Below, piece after piece: positions 26,245 to 34,050 of a stretch of DNA of 58,059 nucleotides. Source of the stretch: CAKSXP01 sp964609305. GTDB taxonomy: Bacteria; Bacillota; Clostridia; Oscillospirales; Oscillospiraceae. The position numbers and the translations under genes are program-made. How positions within the stretch are numbered: position 1 is the first letter of the stretch; every line of letters begins with the position of its first letter. Location: contig CAZSRK010000007.1 of the NCBI GenBank assembly GCA_964609305.1, positions 1 through 58,059 on the forward strand, given 5' to 3'. The notes beneath the pieces are model-generated. The model was not told where the DNA came from. It did not search any database and worked only from the letters and a program-made list of their open reading frames with translations.

Positions 26245-27375
26245 ATGACGAAGATATATCTGATACGCCACTGCGAGGCGGAGGGCAACCTCTACCGCCG
26301 CGTACAGGGCTCATATGACGGACTGCCGACGCCGCGCGGCCGCATGCAGATACAGGCGCTGGCTGAGAGGTTCCGCGAAGAGCCCATCGACGCGCTGTAT
26401 TCCAGCGACCTCACCCGCGCGATCGAGACCGCCGGGGCCATTCAAAAATACCATCCCCTTACGCTGAACATCGATCCACGCCTGCGCGAGATCGACATGG
26501 GCGTTTGGGAGAACAGGCCATGGGCCAATGTGGAGCTGGACTTTCCCGAGCAGATGCACAACTTCTCCGTCATGCCCGAGATCTGGCACGTAGAGGGGTC
26601 GGAGACGTTTGAACACACCGAACGCCGTATGGAACAGGCCGTGCTCGATATCGCGGCGCGGCACGACGGCGGTACCGTAGCGGCGGTGAGCCACGGAATG
26701 GCCATACGCACGATCCTCTCGCTCGCGCTGGGCATAACCGCCGAGCAGGCCGGCCACGGCGACAACACGGCCGTAGCGCTGCTGCATGTTGAAAACGGCG
26801 TTATCTCCGTTCAGTATTACAATGATAACAGCCATCTGGACGAAAATACCAGCACCTTTGCGCAACAGTCCTGGTGGCGCGAATCGGGTGCGAAGGACAG
26901 GCACAATCTCGCGCTGCTGCCTCTCGATGCCGGCAGCGACAGGCAGCTTTATACCGAGTGTTACGCACGCGCATGGGAGTTTGCGCACGGCACGCGCCGC
27001 GGTTTTGAGGGAGATGGATATTGGCGAAGCGCGCTGCGCCATATAAAAGAGGACGCGCAATGCGTGATGAAGGCATTTGCGCACGGTGAGTTTGTCGGCC
27101 TTATCGATATCACGCTCGAACGGGGAAAGCGCGACAACGCGGGCTGGATATCCCTGTGCTATGTGGAGCCGGATTCGCGAGGTATGGGCGACAGCATACA
27201 GCTTATCGGCCATGCCGTCGCGCTGTGCCGGGAAAAGGGCAGGGACAAGCTGCGCCTGCATGTGGCGGAGTCCAATGCGCGCGCGATAGCGTTCTATAAA
27301 AAGACAGGCTTTGTCGTTACCGGCCGGGACACCGGCGTGTTTGGACAGCTTTATTTAATGGAAATGCAGATCTGA
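26245..27375 (+). CDS. Histidine phosphatase - GNAT acetyltransferase fusion
   Basis: Two enzymes are joined in one 376-residue chain. Residues 1-~200 form a phosphoglycerate-mutase-like histidine phosphatase: KIYLIRHCEAEGN holds the phosphorylated histidine (RHC in place of the common RHG), YSSDLTRAIETA and the second histidine in AVSHGMAIRTIL follow. Residues ~225-376 form a GNAT domain with the acetyl-CoA-binding PDSRGMGDSIQLIGHA and a typical end, NARAIAFYKKTGFVVTG. The start at 26245 follows GGGGGAAG; the frame is open to 26215 without conserved content. Such fusions occur in Clostridia; neither substrate is known. There is no stop codon or frame change between the domains. Confidence 0.88.
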   Translation: MTKIYLIRHCEAEGNLYRRVQGSYDGLPTPRGRMQIQALAERFREEPIDALYSSDLTRAIETAGAIQKYHPLTLNIDPRLREIDMGVWENRPWANVELDFPEQMHNFSVMPEIWHVEGSETFEHTERRMEQAVLDIAARHDGGTVAAVSHGMAIRTILSLALGITAEQAGHGDNTAVALLHVENGVISVQYYNDNSHLDENTSTFAQQSWWRESGAKDRHNLALLPLDAGSDRQLYTECYARAWEFAHGTRRGFEGDGYWRSALRHIKEDAQCVMKAFAHGEFVGLIDITLERGKRDNAGWISLCYVEPDSRGMGDSIQLIGHAVALCREKGRDKLRLHVAESNARAIAFYKKTGFVVTGRDTGVFGQLYLMEMQI

Positions 27376-27387
27376 GAAGGGTGGTCA

Positions 27388-28488
27388 ATGAAAGCCGTAA
27401 TCCAAAAACTCGCTTTTGAGCCAGGCAGACGGATAATCGCCGTTTCCGATGTGCACGGAAACCTGCCTTATCTGCGCGGCCTGCTGGAGAAAATGAACTA
27501 TTGCAGCCGTGATTATCTGGTTTTCGTCGGCGACATACTTGAGAAAGGGCCGCAGAGCCTGCAAACGCTGCGTTTCGTAATGGAGCTGACGAAAAGAGGC
27601 AGCGTGTACGCCGTCTGCGGCAACTGCGACGCCTGGTTCAGGCTCCTGACCGACAGCACGCCAGAGATGGACAGGGCGACGCTGGATTATATAGTAAACA
27701 GCGCAAACGGCTGGAGCCCCGGGCTGCTGCGGCAGATGTGCGACGAGATGGGTCTTTCCGTGACGACGCAGTCGGATATCGGGCAGTTAAAGCGCGCGCT
27801 CTGGGACAGTTATGGGGAGATGTTTGAATTTCTCTCCGCGCTGCCGCAGGTCATTGACACGCCGGACTATATCTTTGTACACGGCGGACTGCCGGAGGGC
27901 GCGCCGGATACCTGGCAGGCGGAGCGCTGCATGAAAAACGACGACTTTATGGGCCAGGGACGCTCGTTCGACAAATGGGTGATAGTCGGGCACTGGCCCG
28001 TCATGCTCTATGGCGCGGACATAGTGTGCGCAAATCCGGTAATAAACCGGGACCAGCATATTGTCAGCATCGACGGCGGCTGTGTGCTCAAAGACGACGG
28101 CCAGCTCAACGGCCTCGTCATACCGGGAGCCGGATCGGAGGATTTTTCCTGGGAGTTTTATGACAGCTTCCCGGTCAAAAGGGCGCTCACGGCGCAGAGG
28201 CCCGGCGGGAAAAGCGCATACATCCGCTGGGGGGACAACCGCGTGCGCGTTCTGCGGCGCGGGCAGGAATTTTCCCTCTGCGAGCACGAGCGCACCGGAT
28301 ACCGTATGGAGATACTCACGAAATACCTCAGGCCTGCGCCGGATGGCGGCTATATAACCAACGACTGCACGGACTATGTCCTGCCCGTTGAGCCGGGGGA
28401 CCTGCTGTCGATAGTCGAGGAGACCAGCCGCGGGGTGTTTGCGAAAAAGCACGGTGTATCCGGCTGGTACTTCGGAGAGCTTGAATAA
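27388..28488 (+). CDS. Calcineurin-like metallophosphoesterase
   Basis: The 366-residue protein has a phosphoprotein-phosphatase-like metal site: D21-x-H23 in AVSDVHGNLPYL, FVGDILEKGPQSLQTL, CGNCD in place of the usual GNHD/GNHE, FVHGGLPEG and VIVGHWPV. The residue at the GNHD histidine position is cysteine. About 110 extra C-terminal residues (from ~255) include a region with many hydrophobic strands. It follows the fusion gene by 12 bases and overlaps nothing. The target could be a protein phosphoserine or a nucleotide; sequence alone does not decide. Confidence 0.8.
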   Translation: MKAVIQKLAFEPGRRIIAVSDVHGNLPYLRGLLEKMNYCSRDYLVFVGDILEKGPQSLQTLRFVMELTKRGSVYAVCGNCDAWFRLLTDSTPEMDRATLDYIVNSANGWSPGLLRQMCDEMGLSVTTQSDIGQLKRALWDSYGEMFEFLSALPQVIDTPDYIFVHGGLPEGAPDTWQAERCMKNDDFMGQGRSFDKWVIVGHWPVMLYGADIVCANPVINRDQHIVSIDGGCVLKDDGQLNGLVIPGAGSEDFSWEFYDSFPVKRALTAQRPGGKSAYIRWGDNRVRVLRRGQEFSLCEHERTGYRMEILTKYLRPAPDGGYITNDCTDYVLPVEPGDLLSIVEETSRGVFAKKHGVSGWYFGELE

Positions 28489-28498
28489 GGAGAACGCA

Positions 28499-30421
28499 AT
28501 GGACACTGCCGATTTTCTGCCGGTTTCAAAACAGGATATGAACTCACGGGGCTGGTGGTGGTATGATTTTCTGATCGTGACAGGCGACGCCTACGTCGAT
28601 CATCCCAGCTTCGGCCCGACGGTCATCGCGCGTGTGCTCGAGGGCGAGGGCTATCGTGTCGCCGTGCTCGCGCAGCCGGATTGGCGTTCGACAGAGGCAT
28701 TCACGGCAATGGGCAGGCCGCGCCTTGGCGTTATGATAGGCGCTGGGAACCTCGACTCCATGGTTGCGCACTACACAGCCGCAAAAAAGCGCCGCAGCGA
28801 GGATTTTTACTCCCCGGGCAAAAAAATGGGGCTGCGTCCCGACCGCGCGACCATCGTATACGCAAACCGGGCGCGCGAGGCTTTCGGGGGCGACATGCCC
28901 ATTATCATCGGCGGGCTGGAAGCCAGCCTGCGCCGGTTCGCGCACTATGACTACTGGGACGACAAAGTACGGCGCAGCATTTTGTTCGACTCCAGGGCTG
29001 ATCTTTTGACCTACGGCATGGGAGAGTATGCCTCCCGGGAGATAGCGCGCAGGCTCAAAAAGAAAATTTCCGTTTCGGAGATGACGGACATCCGCGGCAC
29101 CGCGTTCATAGCCCGCGGGGACGTCAAGCGCGAGGGCGCGGTATTGCTTCCCTCCTTTGAAGAGGTGACGAAGGACAAGCGCGCCTATGCCGACGCGACA
29201 CGCATCGAATATGCCGAGCACGACGCCGTGCGCGGAAGGACGCTGATCCAGCCGCACGGGAACCGGAAGCTGGTTGTGAACCCCCCGGCGCATGCACTCA
29301 CGACTCAGGAGCTCGACGCCGTTGCCGCGCTGCCCTACACCCGTGAGGCGCACCCGATGTACGACGATGTGGGCGGCGTTTCCGCAATCGAGGAGGTGCG
29401 TTTTTCCGTCATACACAACCGCGGCTGTTTCGGCGCGTGTAACTTCTGTGCGCTGGCCTTCCATCAGGGGCGCGCCGTCACCAGCCGCAGCCATGACAGC
29501 GTTATTAAAGAGGTCGAGGCGATGACCAGGCATCCGCTGTGGAAGGGATATGTCTCCGACGTTGGCGGACCGACAGCGAATTTTCGCCACGCCTCATGCA
29601 GGCAGCAGGCAGAAAAGGGTATGTGTGCGGAAAGGCGCTGCCTTGCTCCGGAGCCCTGCCCGAACCTGGACGCCGACCACTCCGACTATCTTGCACTGCT
29701 GCGCAGGCTGCGCGCGATACCGGGCGTCAAAAAGGTGTTTGTGCGCAGCGGCATCAGATATGACTATATGCTCCAGGACAAAAACAGCGAGTTTTTCTCC
29801 GAACTGGTCAGATACCACATCTCCGGCCAACTGAAGGTCGCGCCGGAGCACTGCATAGACGGCGTGCTCGACTATATGGGCAAGCCGCACATCGGCGTAT
29901 ACGAGCAGTTTATGGACAAATACCGCTGGCTGAACCAGCGGTATGAAAAAGAGCAGTATATCGTGCCGTATCTTATGTCGTCCCACCCGGGCAGTACGCT
30001 CAGCGACGCCGTGGAGCTGGCTGAATACCTGCACAAACGCGGCAGGCAGCCCGAGCAGGTGCAGGATTTTTATCCCACTCCGGGAACGATATCGACCTGT
30101 ATGTATTACACCGGGCTTGACCCGCGCACGATGAAGCCGGTATATGTGGCAAAAACCCCGCACGAGAAAGCGATGCAGCGCGCGCTTTTGCAGTGGAAGC
30201 GCCCGGACAAGAGCCGTCTGGTGCTCCAGGCCCTGCGAGAGGCCGGGCGTGAGGACCTGATCGGCTATGGAAAAGGCTGTCTCGTCCGCCCGGACGCGCC
30301 ACGAAAGTCCGGCGGGGATGGCCCGGGCAAAAAGCCGGCGGCAGGAAAGGGCACCGCTTCCCGGCCCGTAGGCGGGAAGGGCGCGAAAAAGCCGCGACAT
30401 AAAAAGAGGGGCTGGGCATGA
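28499..30421 (+). CDS. YgiQ family radical SAM protein (UPF0313)
   Basis: YgiQ proteins are large radical SAM enzymes of unknown reaction. The 640-residue chain has the family opening WWWYDFLIVTGDAYVDHPSFG, a B12-like N-terminal region, IIIGGLEASLRRFAHYDYW, the cluster triad in NRGCFGACNFCALAFHQG, and DVGGPTANFR. A second cysteine-rich stretch (CAERRCLAPEPCPNLD) and QVQDFYPTPGTISTCMYYTG complete it. The last ~40 residues are a basic Gly/Lys-rich tail. The start is the ATG at 28499, with AAGGAG ahead. Its stop overlaps the next start (ATGA). Function is unknown for the family. Confidence 0.9.
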   Translation: MDTADFLPVSKQDMNSRGWWWYDFLIVTGDAYVDHPSFGPTVIARVLEGEGYRVAVLAQPDWRSTEAFTAMGRPRLGVMIGAGNLDSMVAHYTAAKKRRSEDFYSPGKKMGLRPDRATIVYANRAREAFGGDMPIIIGGLEASLRRFAHYDYWDDKVRRSILFDSRADLLTYGMGEYASREIARRLKKKISVSEMTDIRGTAFIARGDVKREGAVLLPSFEEVTKDKRAYADATRIEYAEHDAVRGRTLIQPHGNRKLVVNPPAHALTTQELDAVAALPYTREAHPMYDDVGGVSAIEEVRFSVIHNRGCFGACNFCALAFHQGRAVTSRSHDSVIKEVEAMTRHPLWKGYVSDVGGPTANFRHASCRQQAEKGMCAERRCLAPEPCPNLDADHSDYLALLRRLRAIPGVKKVFVRSGIRYDYMLQDKNSEFFSELVRYHISGQLKVAPEHCIDGVLDYMGKPHIGVYEQFMDKYRWLNQRYEKEQYIVPYLMSSHPGSTLSDAVELAEYLHKRGRQPEQVQDFYPTPGTISTCMYYTGLDPRTMKPVYVAKTPHEKAMQRALLQWKRPDKSRLVLQALREAGREDLIGYGKGCLVRPDAPRKSGGDGPGKKPAAGKGTASRPVGGKGAKKPRHKKRGWA

Positions 30422-30681
30422 AATTCGCAATCGCCTGGCTCATCGCCATCAACCTTCTGACTTTTGTCCTGTTCGGCATGGACAAGGCCAGGGCAAGGCG
30501 CGGCGCCTGGCGCTTCAGCGAGAGAGCGCTTATCCTCTGCGCCGTATTTGGCGGGAGCGTGGGCGCGATGCTGGGCCTGTGCGTGTTCCGGCACAAGACG
30601 AAAAAGCGGAAGTTCACCGTCGGGCTGCCGGTGATATTTATTGCGCAGCTGGCCGCAGCCGTCTGGCTGCTGCTCAGATAA
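30418..30681 (+). CDS. DUF1294 small membrane protein
   Basis: This 87-residue protein has two to three hydrophobic helices and the DUF1294 pattern NLLTFVLFGMDKARARRGAWR followed by ERALILCAVFGGSVGAMLG and FRHKTKK. Function is unknown. Its ATG overlaps the stop of the YgiQ gene (ATGA), so the two are co-translated. It is the last gene of the operon begun at 20246. Confidence 0.88.
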   Translation: MKFAIAWLIAINLLTFVLFGMDKARARRGAWRFSERALILCAVFGGSVGAMLGLCVFRHKTKKRKFTVGLPVIFIAQLAAAVWLLLR

Positions 30682-30683
30682 AA

Positions 30684-30762
30684 AAAGGGGCGGACCATCA
30701 GACAGTCCGCCAAAGGGGTTGTGGGATAAAGATATGAGCCGGGTTCGGGCTGATCCCGAACC
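30684..30762. other. Two hairpins between DUF1294 gene and ttdA
   Basis: GGCGGAC/GTCCGCC (30689-30695 with 30705-30711) has a T-run only on the minus-strand side, so it would stop leftward transcripts. GGTTCGGG/CCCGAACC (30742-30749 with 30755-30762) has no T-run and lies just before the -35 box of ttdA. Neither is a clear rightward terminator for the preceding operon. Confidence 0.4.
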
Positions 30763-30764
30763 AA

Positions 30765-30793
30765 TTGGATAAGCTGTATCTGGATAATACTAT
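30765..30793 (+). promoter_or_regulatory. Possible promoter of ttdA
   Basis: TTGGAT (30765-30770), a 17-base spacer and TACTAT (30788-30793), 65 bases before the gene. The -10 box is a four-of-six match. Confidence 0.4.
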
Positions 30794-30858
30794 ATCCACA
30801 CCGATTTGTAAATAGCGAAAAAACACTAGTTTTGTCGAAGGGAGGCTTTTGCCACAAT

Positions 30859-31701
30859 ATGCGTGAAATCGACGTTTCTGCAATAACTGCGGAGATTGCG
30901 CGCCTGTGCATCAGGGCCAATGTCTGGCTGCCGCCGGCCACGGCGATGCTCATCGAATGCGCCAGCGAGACCGAAGAGTCCGAGGCCGGGCGCGGCGTGC
31001 TTTGCGATCTGCTCGACAACTTCACCACCGCCGCACTCGAGGGCCTGCCGATCTGTCAGGACACGGGTATGGCCGTCGTGTTCGCGGAAATAGGCCAGGA
31101 TGTGCACATAACCGGCGGCGCGTTTGAGGACGCCGTGAACGAAGGGGTGCGCCGAGGATATACCGAGGGCCGGCTGCGCATGTCCGTCGTGAGCGATCCG
31201 CTGCGCCGCGTGAACACGGACGACAACACGCCCGCGGTCATACACACGCGCCTTGTGCCCGGGAAGAACATCCGTCTCGAGGTTGCGCCCAAGGGCTTTG
31301 GCAGTGAGAATATGAGCCGTACAAGGATGTTTCTTCCCTCGTCCACGCCGGAGGAGATAATCGACTTCATCGTCGAGACGGCGGATCTTGCCGGCTCCAA
31401 TCCCTGTCCGCCAATGATACTCGGCGTCGGCCTCGGCGGGACGCTGGACAAGGCGGCGCTGATAGCAAAGCGCGCGCTGGCGCGCAGCATGGATATGCGC
31501 AACCCCGACCCGTTCTACGCCGATATGGAAAAGCGCGCGCTCGAGAGGATAAACGACCTCGGTATCGGGCCGCAGGGCTTCGGTGGACGCACTACCGCGC
31601 TGTGCGTCAATATCGAGGTGTTTCCCACGCATATCGCGGGCCTGCCCTGTGTCGTGAACATGGGCTGCCACGCAACGCGCCACGCCGTGGGCGTCCTGTA
31701 A
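30859..31701 (+). CDS. ttdA: Fumarate hydratase / L-tartrate dehydratase alpha subunit
   Basis: The alpha subunit of class I fumarase-type hydro-lyases holds the catalytic [4Fe-4S] cluster and adds or removes water. The 280-residue protein has PICQDTGMAVVFAEIG, NTDDNTPAVIHT, PKGFGSENMSRTRM, CPPMILGVGLGGTLDKAALIAKRAL and the end NMGCHATRHAVGVL, all typical, at the usual length. The start chosen is the ATG at 30859 with GGAGG 13 bases upstream; a TTG at 30832 has no site. The beta subunit gene that normally follows is missing; instead there is a 40-bp duplication of the gene's own end and a repeat-rich 140 bases. Fumarate or tartrate as substrate cannot be decided. Confidence 0.9.
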   Translation: MREIDVSAITAEIARLCIRANVWLPPATAMLIECASETEESEAGRGVLCDLLDNFTTAALEGLPICQDTGMAVVFAEIGQDVHITGGAFEDAVNEGVRRGYTEGRLRMSVVSDPLRRVNTDDNTPAVIHTRLVPGKNIRLEVAPKGFGSENMSRTRMFLPSSTPEEIIDFIVETADLAGSNPCPPMILGVGLGGTLDKAALIAKRALARSMDMRNPDPFYADMEKRALERINDLGIGPQGFGGRTTALCVNIEVFPTHIAGLPCVVNMGCHATRHAVGVL

Positions 31702-31744
31702 AAAATGTCACGCAACGCGCCACGCCGTGGGCGTCCTGCAAAAA
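31669..31744. repeat. 40-bp-period tandem duplication of the ttdA 3' end
   Basis: The last 33 bases of ttdA plus following A residues (31669-31705) are repeated at 31709-31744. Over about 36 aligned bases only one base differs, TGTAA becoming TGCAA, which removes the stop codon from the second copy. The second copy lies outside any gene. Confidence 0.9.
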
Positions 31745-31779
31745 GCGCCGCGCGGCCAGCTCTGGAATCCACTGTGGAT

Positions 31780-31837
31780 TTTTTGCACAGGGACGGTCTG
31801 TACCAAACGGCCGGCCTTTTTGCACAGGGACAGCCTG
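31780..31837. repeat. Short direct repeats, REP-like
   Basis: TTTTTGCACAGGGACGGTCTG (31780-31800) recurs as a copy at 31817-31837 with 19 of 21 bases identical, 37 bases apart. The second copy also forms a hairpin, TTTGCACA with TGTGCAAA (to about 31846). GGGACGG-containing repeats flanked by TTGCACA recall dispersed intergenic repeats of Firmicutes, an identification made from memory only. Confidence 0.55.
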
Positions 31838-31844
31838 ATGTGCA

Positions 31845-31873
31845 AACCCCCGTCCCTTTGAGGGACGGGGGTT
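31845..31873 (-). terminator. Terminator of the histidine operon
   Basis: AACCCCCGTCCCT (31845-31857) and AGGGACGGGGGTT (31861-31873) form a perfect 13-bp stem with a 3-base loop, eight bases beyond hisIE. The T-run on the minus-strand side is only TTTG, so it could also act on convergent ttdA transcripts. Confidence 0.7.
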
Positions 31874-31880
31874 GCCGCGT

Positions 31881-32528
31881 TCAGGTCATTTTTTCCTGCT
31901 TTACCTTTTTGTCCATAACATGCCGGCCGGCAAGCTCCCGGCGTATGTCCGCAGGCGTAATGCCCATTTCGACCATGAGCACCATCACGTGGTAAGCAAG
32001 ATCTGCTATCTCATAGACAGTTTCGCGCTTATCGTCGGCCTTGCCGGCGATGATAACTTCGGTGGATTCCTCGCCGACCTTTTTGAGTATCTTATCTATG
32101 CCCTTTTCGAATAGATAGCTGGTATATGAGCCCTCCTTCGACGCGTTTTTTCTGCCCTCGAGCAGCTCATACAGCCCCTCACAGGTGAATGCGGCAGGCT
32201 CCTCGTCGTTTTCAAGCAGCGTGTTGAAAAAGCAGCTCTCGCTGCCGGTGTGGCAGGCGGGCCCCTCCTTGCGCACGCGCACCTCCAGCGCGTCCATGTC
32301 GCAGTCCGCGGTTATGGAGACGATATGCTGCACGTTGCCGCTGGTCTCTCCCTTGCGCCAGAGCTCTCCACGCGAGCGTGACCAGAAACAGGTCCGTTTT
32401 TCCTCGATGGAGATGCGAAGACTTTCCTCGTTCATATAAGCCAGCGTGAGAAGAGAACATGTTTCGTCATCGACAACCACTGCGGGTATCAGTCCGCGTG
32501 AGTCGAATTTCAGATCTTTTATATCCAT
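31881..32528 (-). CDS. hisIE: Bifunctional phosphoribosyl-AMP cyclohydrolase / phosphoribosyl-ATP pyrophosphohydrolase
   Basis: HisIE carries out steps 2 and 3 of histidine synthesis. In the 215-residue chain the HisI domain (about 1-120) has LIPAVVVDDETCSLLTLAYMN, WSRSRGELWRKGETSGN and the zinc/metal cysteines in DCDMDALEV...GPACHTGSESCFF. The HisE domain (about 128-215) has ILKKVGEESTEVIIAGKA and EIADLAYHVMVLMVEMG. The start is the ATG at 32528, eight bases after GAGGTG; an in-frame ATG eight codons upstream lacks that site. It is the last gene of the his operon. Confidence 0.96.
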   Translation of the reverse strand: MDIKDLKFDSRGLIPAVVVDDETCSLLTLAYMNEESLRISIEEKRTCFWSRSRGELWRKGETSGNVQHIVSITADCDMDALEVRVRKEGPACHTGSESCFFNTLLENDEEPAAFTCEGLYELLEGRKNASKEGSYTSYLFEKGIDKILKKVGEESTEVIIAGKADDKRETVYEIADLAYHVMVLMVEMGITPADIRRELAGRHVMDKKVKQEKMT

Positions 32529-32565
32529 GGATGTCACCTCATTTGTAAACATGTAGCGCCGGCCG

Positions 32566-33324
32566 TTACAGCCGGACGTTTATGCCGGCTTCCGACAGCG
32601 TCTTTTTAAGCCCGGGAATGGATACCTCGCCAAAATGGAAGATAGAGGCGGCAAGCCCCGCATCAACGCCCGGTACGGAGCGAAACAGCGTAACGAAATC
32701 CTCCTCGCACCCGGCTCCGCCGGAGGCGATGACAGGCACGTTCACGGCGTCGCACACCTGTTCGAGCATGGGCAGGTCAAAGCCGCCCTTGACCCCGTCG
32801 GTGTCGATGCTGTTGACACAAACCTCGCCCGCTCCCTCGCCGACGCCCCGGCGTATCCACTCTATCGCGTCGAGCCCGGTACACTCGCGTCCGCCCTTGG
32901 CAAAAACCGTGAAGTGGCCGTCGACGCGCTTTACGTCGACTGAGAGCACCACGCACTGGTCGCCGTATCTCTTTGCAGCGGCGCCGATGAGCGATGGGTC
33001 GAGTATCGCACCGGAGTTCACGCTGACCTTGTCCGCACCGCATTTGAGTACGCGGTCAAAGTCTGAGACGGTGTTTATCCCACCGCCGACACACAGCGGA
33101 ATGAAGATGGTCGAGGCGACCTCGCGCAGGATGTCCGTGAACAGCGCACGCCCCTCCGCAGAGGCGGTTATGTCATAAAAAACAAGCTCGTCCGCGCCGT
33201 TGTCGCTGTAAAAAGAGGCGAGATCGACCGGCGAGGATACGTCGCGCAGGTCAAGAAAATTTGTGCCCTTGACGACCCTGCCGTCACGCACATCCAAACA
33301 GGGGGTTATACGTTTTGTAATCAT
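32566..33324 (-). CDS. hisF: Imidazole glycerol phosphate synthase subunit HisF
   Basis: The cyclase subunit uses ammonia from HisH to form imidazole glycerol phosphate and AICAR. The 252-residue TIM barrel starts MITKRITPCLDVRDGRVVKG, with the catalytic aspartate in PCLDV and the second in NSIDTDGVKGGFD. Phosphate-binding loops GGGINT and ASGGAG are also present. Its start overlaps the hisA stop by four bases; the open frame upstream is within hisA and not HisF. Length is standard. Confidence 0.97.
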   Translation of the reverse strand: MITKRITPCLDVRDGRVVKGTNFLDLRDVSSPVDLASFYSDNGADELVFYDITASAEGRALFTDILREVASTIFIPLCVGGGINTVSDFDRVLKCGADKVSVNSGAILDPSLIGAAAKRYGDQCVVLSVDVKRVDGHFTVFAKGGRECTGLDAIEWIRRGVGEGAGEVCVNSIDTDGVKGGFDLPMLEQVCDAVNVPVIASGGAGCEEDFVTLFRSVPGVDAGLAASIFHFGEVSIPGLKKTLSEAGINVRL

Positions 33325-34034
33325 TTTGCCGCCTCCAATGCCTCCCCAAGCTTTATACCACCGGTGTACAGCGCCTTGCCAAGGATAGCGCCGTACAGTC
33401 CCATGCCGCGCATCGCGCGGATATCGTCCAGGCTGGAGACGCCGCCGGAGGCCACGATGTCCAGTCCAAAGCTCTCGGAAAGGCGCCTGTAAAGCTCGAG
33501 ATTTGCCCCGCGCATTGCGCCGTCGCGCGAGATGTCCGTGCATATGACGGTCCGCACGCCCATGCCGGCCAGCCTGCCAATGAAGTCGAAGCACTCCGTA
33601 CTGCTGGTCTCCAGCCAGCCGCGCACGGCGACCATCCCATCGCGCACGTCGACACCGACAGCTATCCTCTCGCCATATTTTTCAAGCATTTCCGCCAGAA
33701 AATCGGGGTCTTCCAGCGCCGCGGTGCCCAGTATTACGCGCATGACGCCGATGTCGAGATATTTTTTGACCGTATCCGCGCTGCGTATGCCGCCGCCGAC
33801 CTGAGTCCGAAGCCCGCCGTATTCGACGATCTTCCTGACCATGCCGAGGTTTGGCGTGCCTGCGTCGCGCGCGCCCTCAAGGTCGACGACATGCAGAAAC
33901 TGCGCGCCGCCGTCGCGAAACTGCCGCGCCAGCGCGGGCGGATCGTCGCTGTATACGGTCATCTGCGCATAGTCCCCTTTGAACAGACGTACGGCCTGTC
34001 CCTCATAAAGGTCTATCGCGGGAAAAATATTCAT
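33321..34034 (-). CDS. hisA: ProFAR isomerase
   Basis: HisA isomerises ProFAR to PRFAR, step 4 of the pathway. The 237-residue TIM barrel begins MNIFPAIDLYEGQAVRLFKGDY with the catalytic aspartate, and has VGGGIRS, CTDISRDGAMRGANLELY with the second aspartate, and ASGGVSS. The end overlaps hisF by four bases. AGGAGG lies about ten bases before its ATG. The length is normal. Confidence 0.97.
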   Translation of the reverse strand: MNIFPAIDLYEGQAVRLFKGDYAQMTVYSDDPPALARQFRDGGAQFLHVVDLEGARDAGTPNLGMVRKIVEYGGLRTQVGGGIRSADTVKKYLDIGVMRVILGTAALEDPDFLAEMLEKYGERIAVGVDVRDGMVAVRGWLETSSTECFDFIGRLAGMGVRTVICTDISRDGAMRGANLELYRRLSESFGLDIVASGGVSSLDDIRAMRGMGLYGAILGKALYTGGIKLGEALEAAK

Positions 34035-34050
34035 TATTTACCTCCTGTTA

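Noticed and set aside
30684..30762. Rightward terminator of the operon ending with DUF1294
   Set aside because: The hairpins lack a T-run on the rightward side, so they were recorded only as hairpins.
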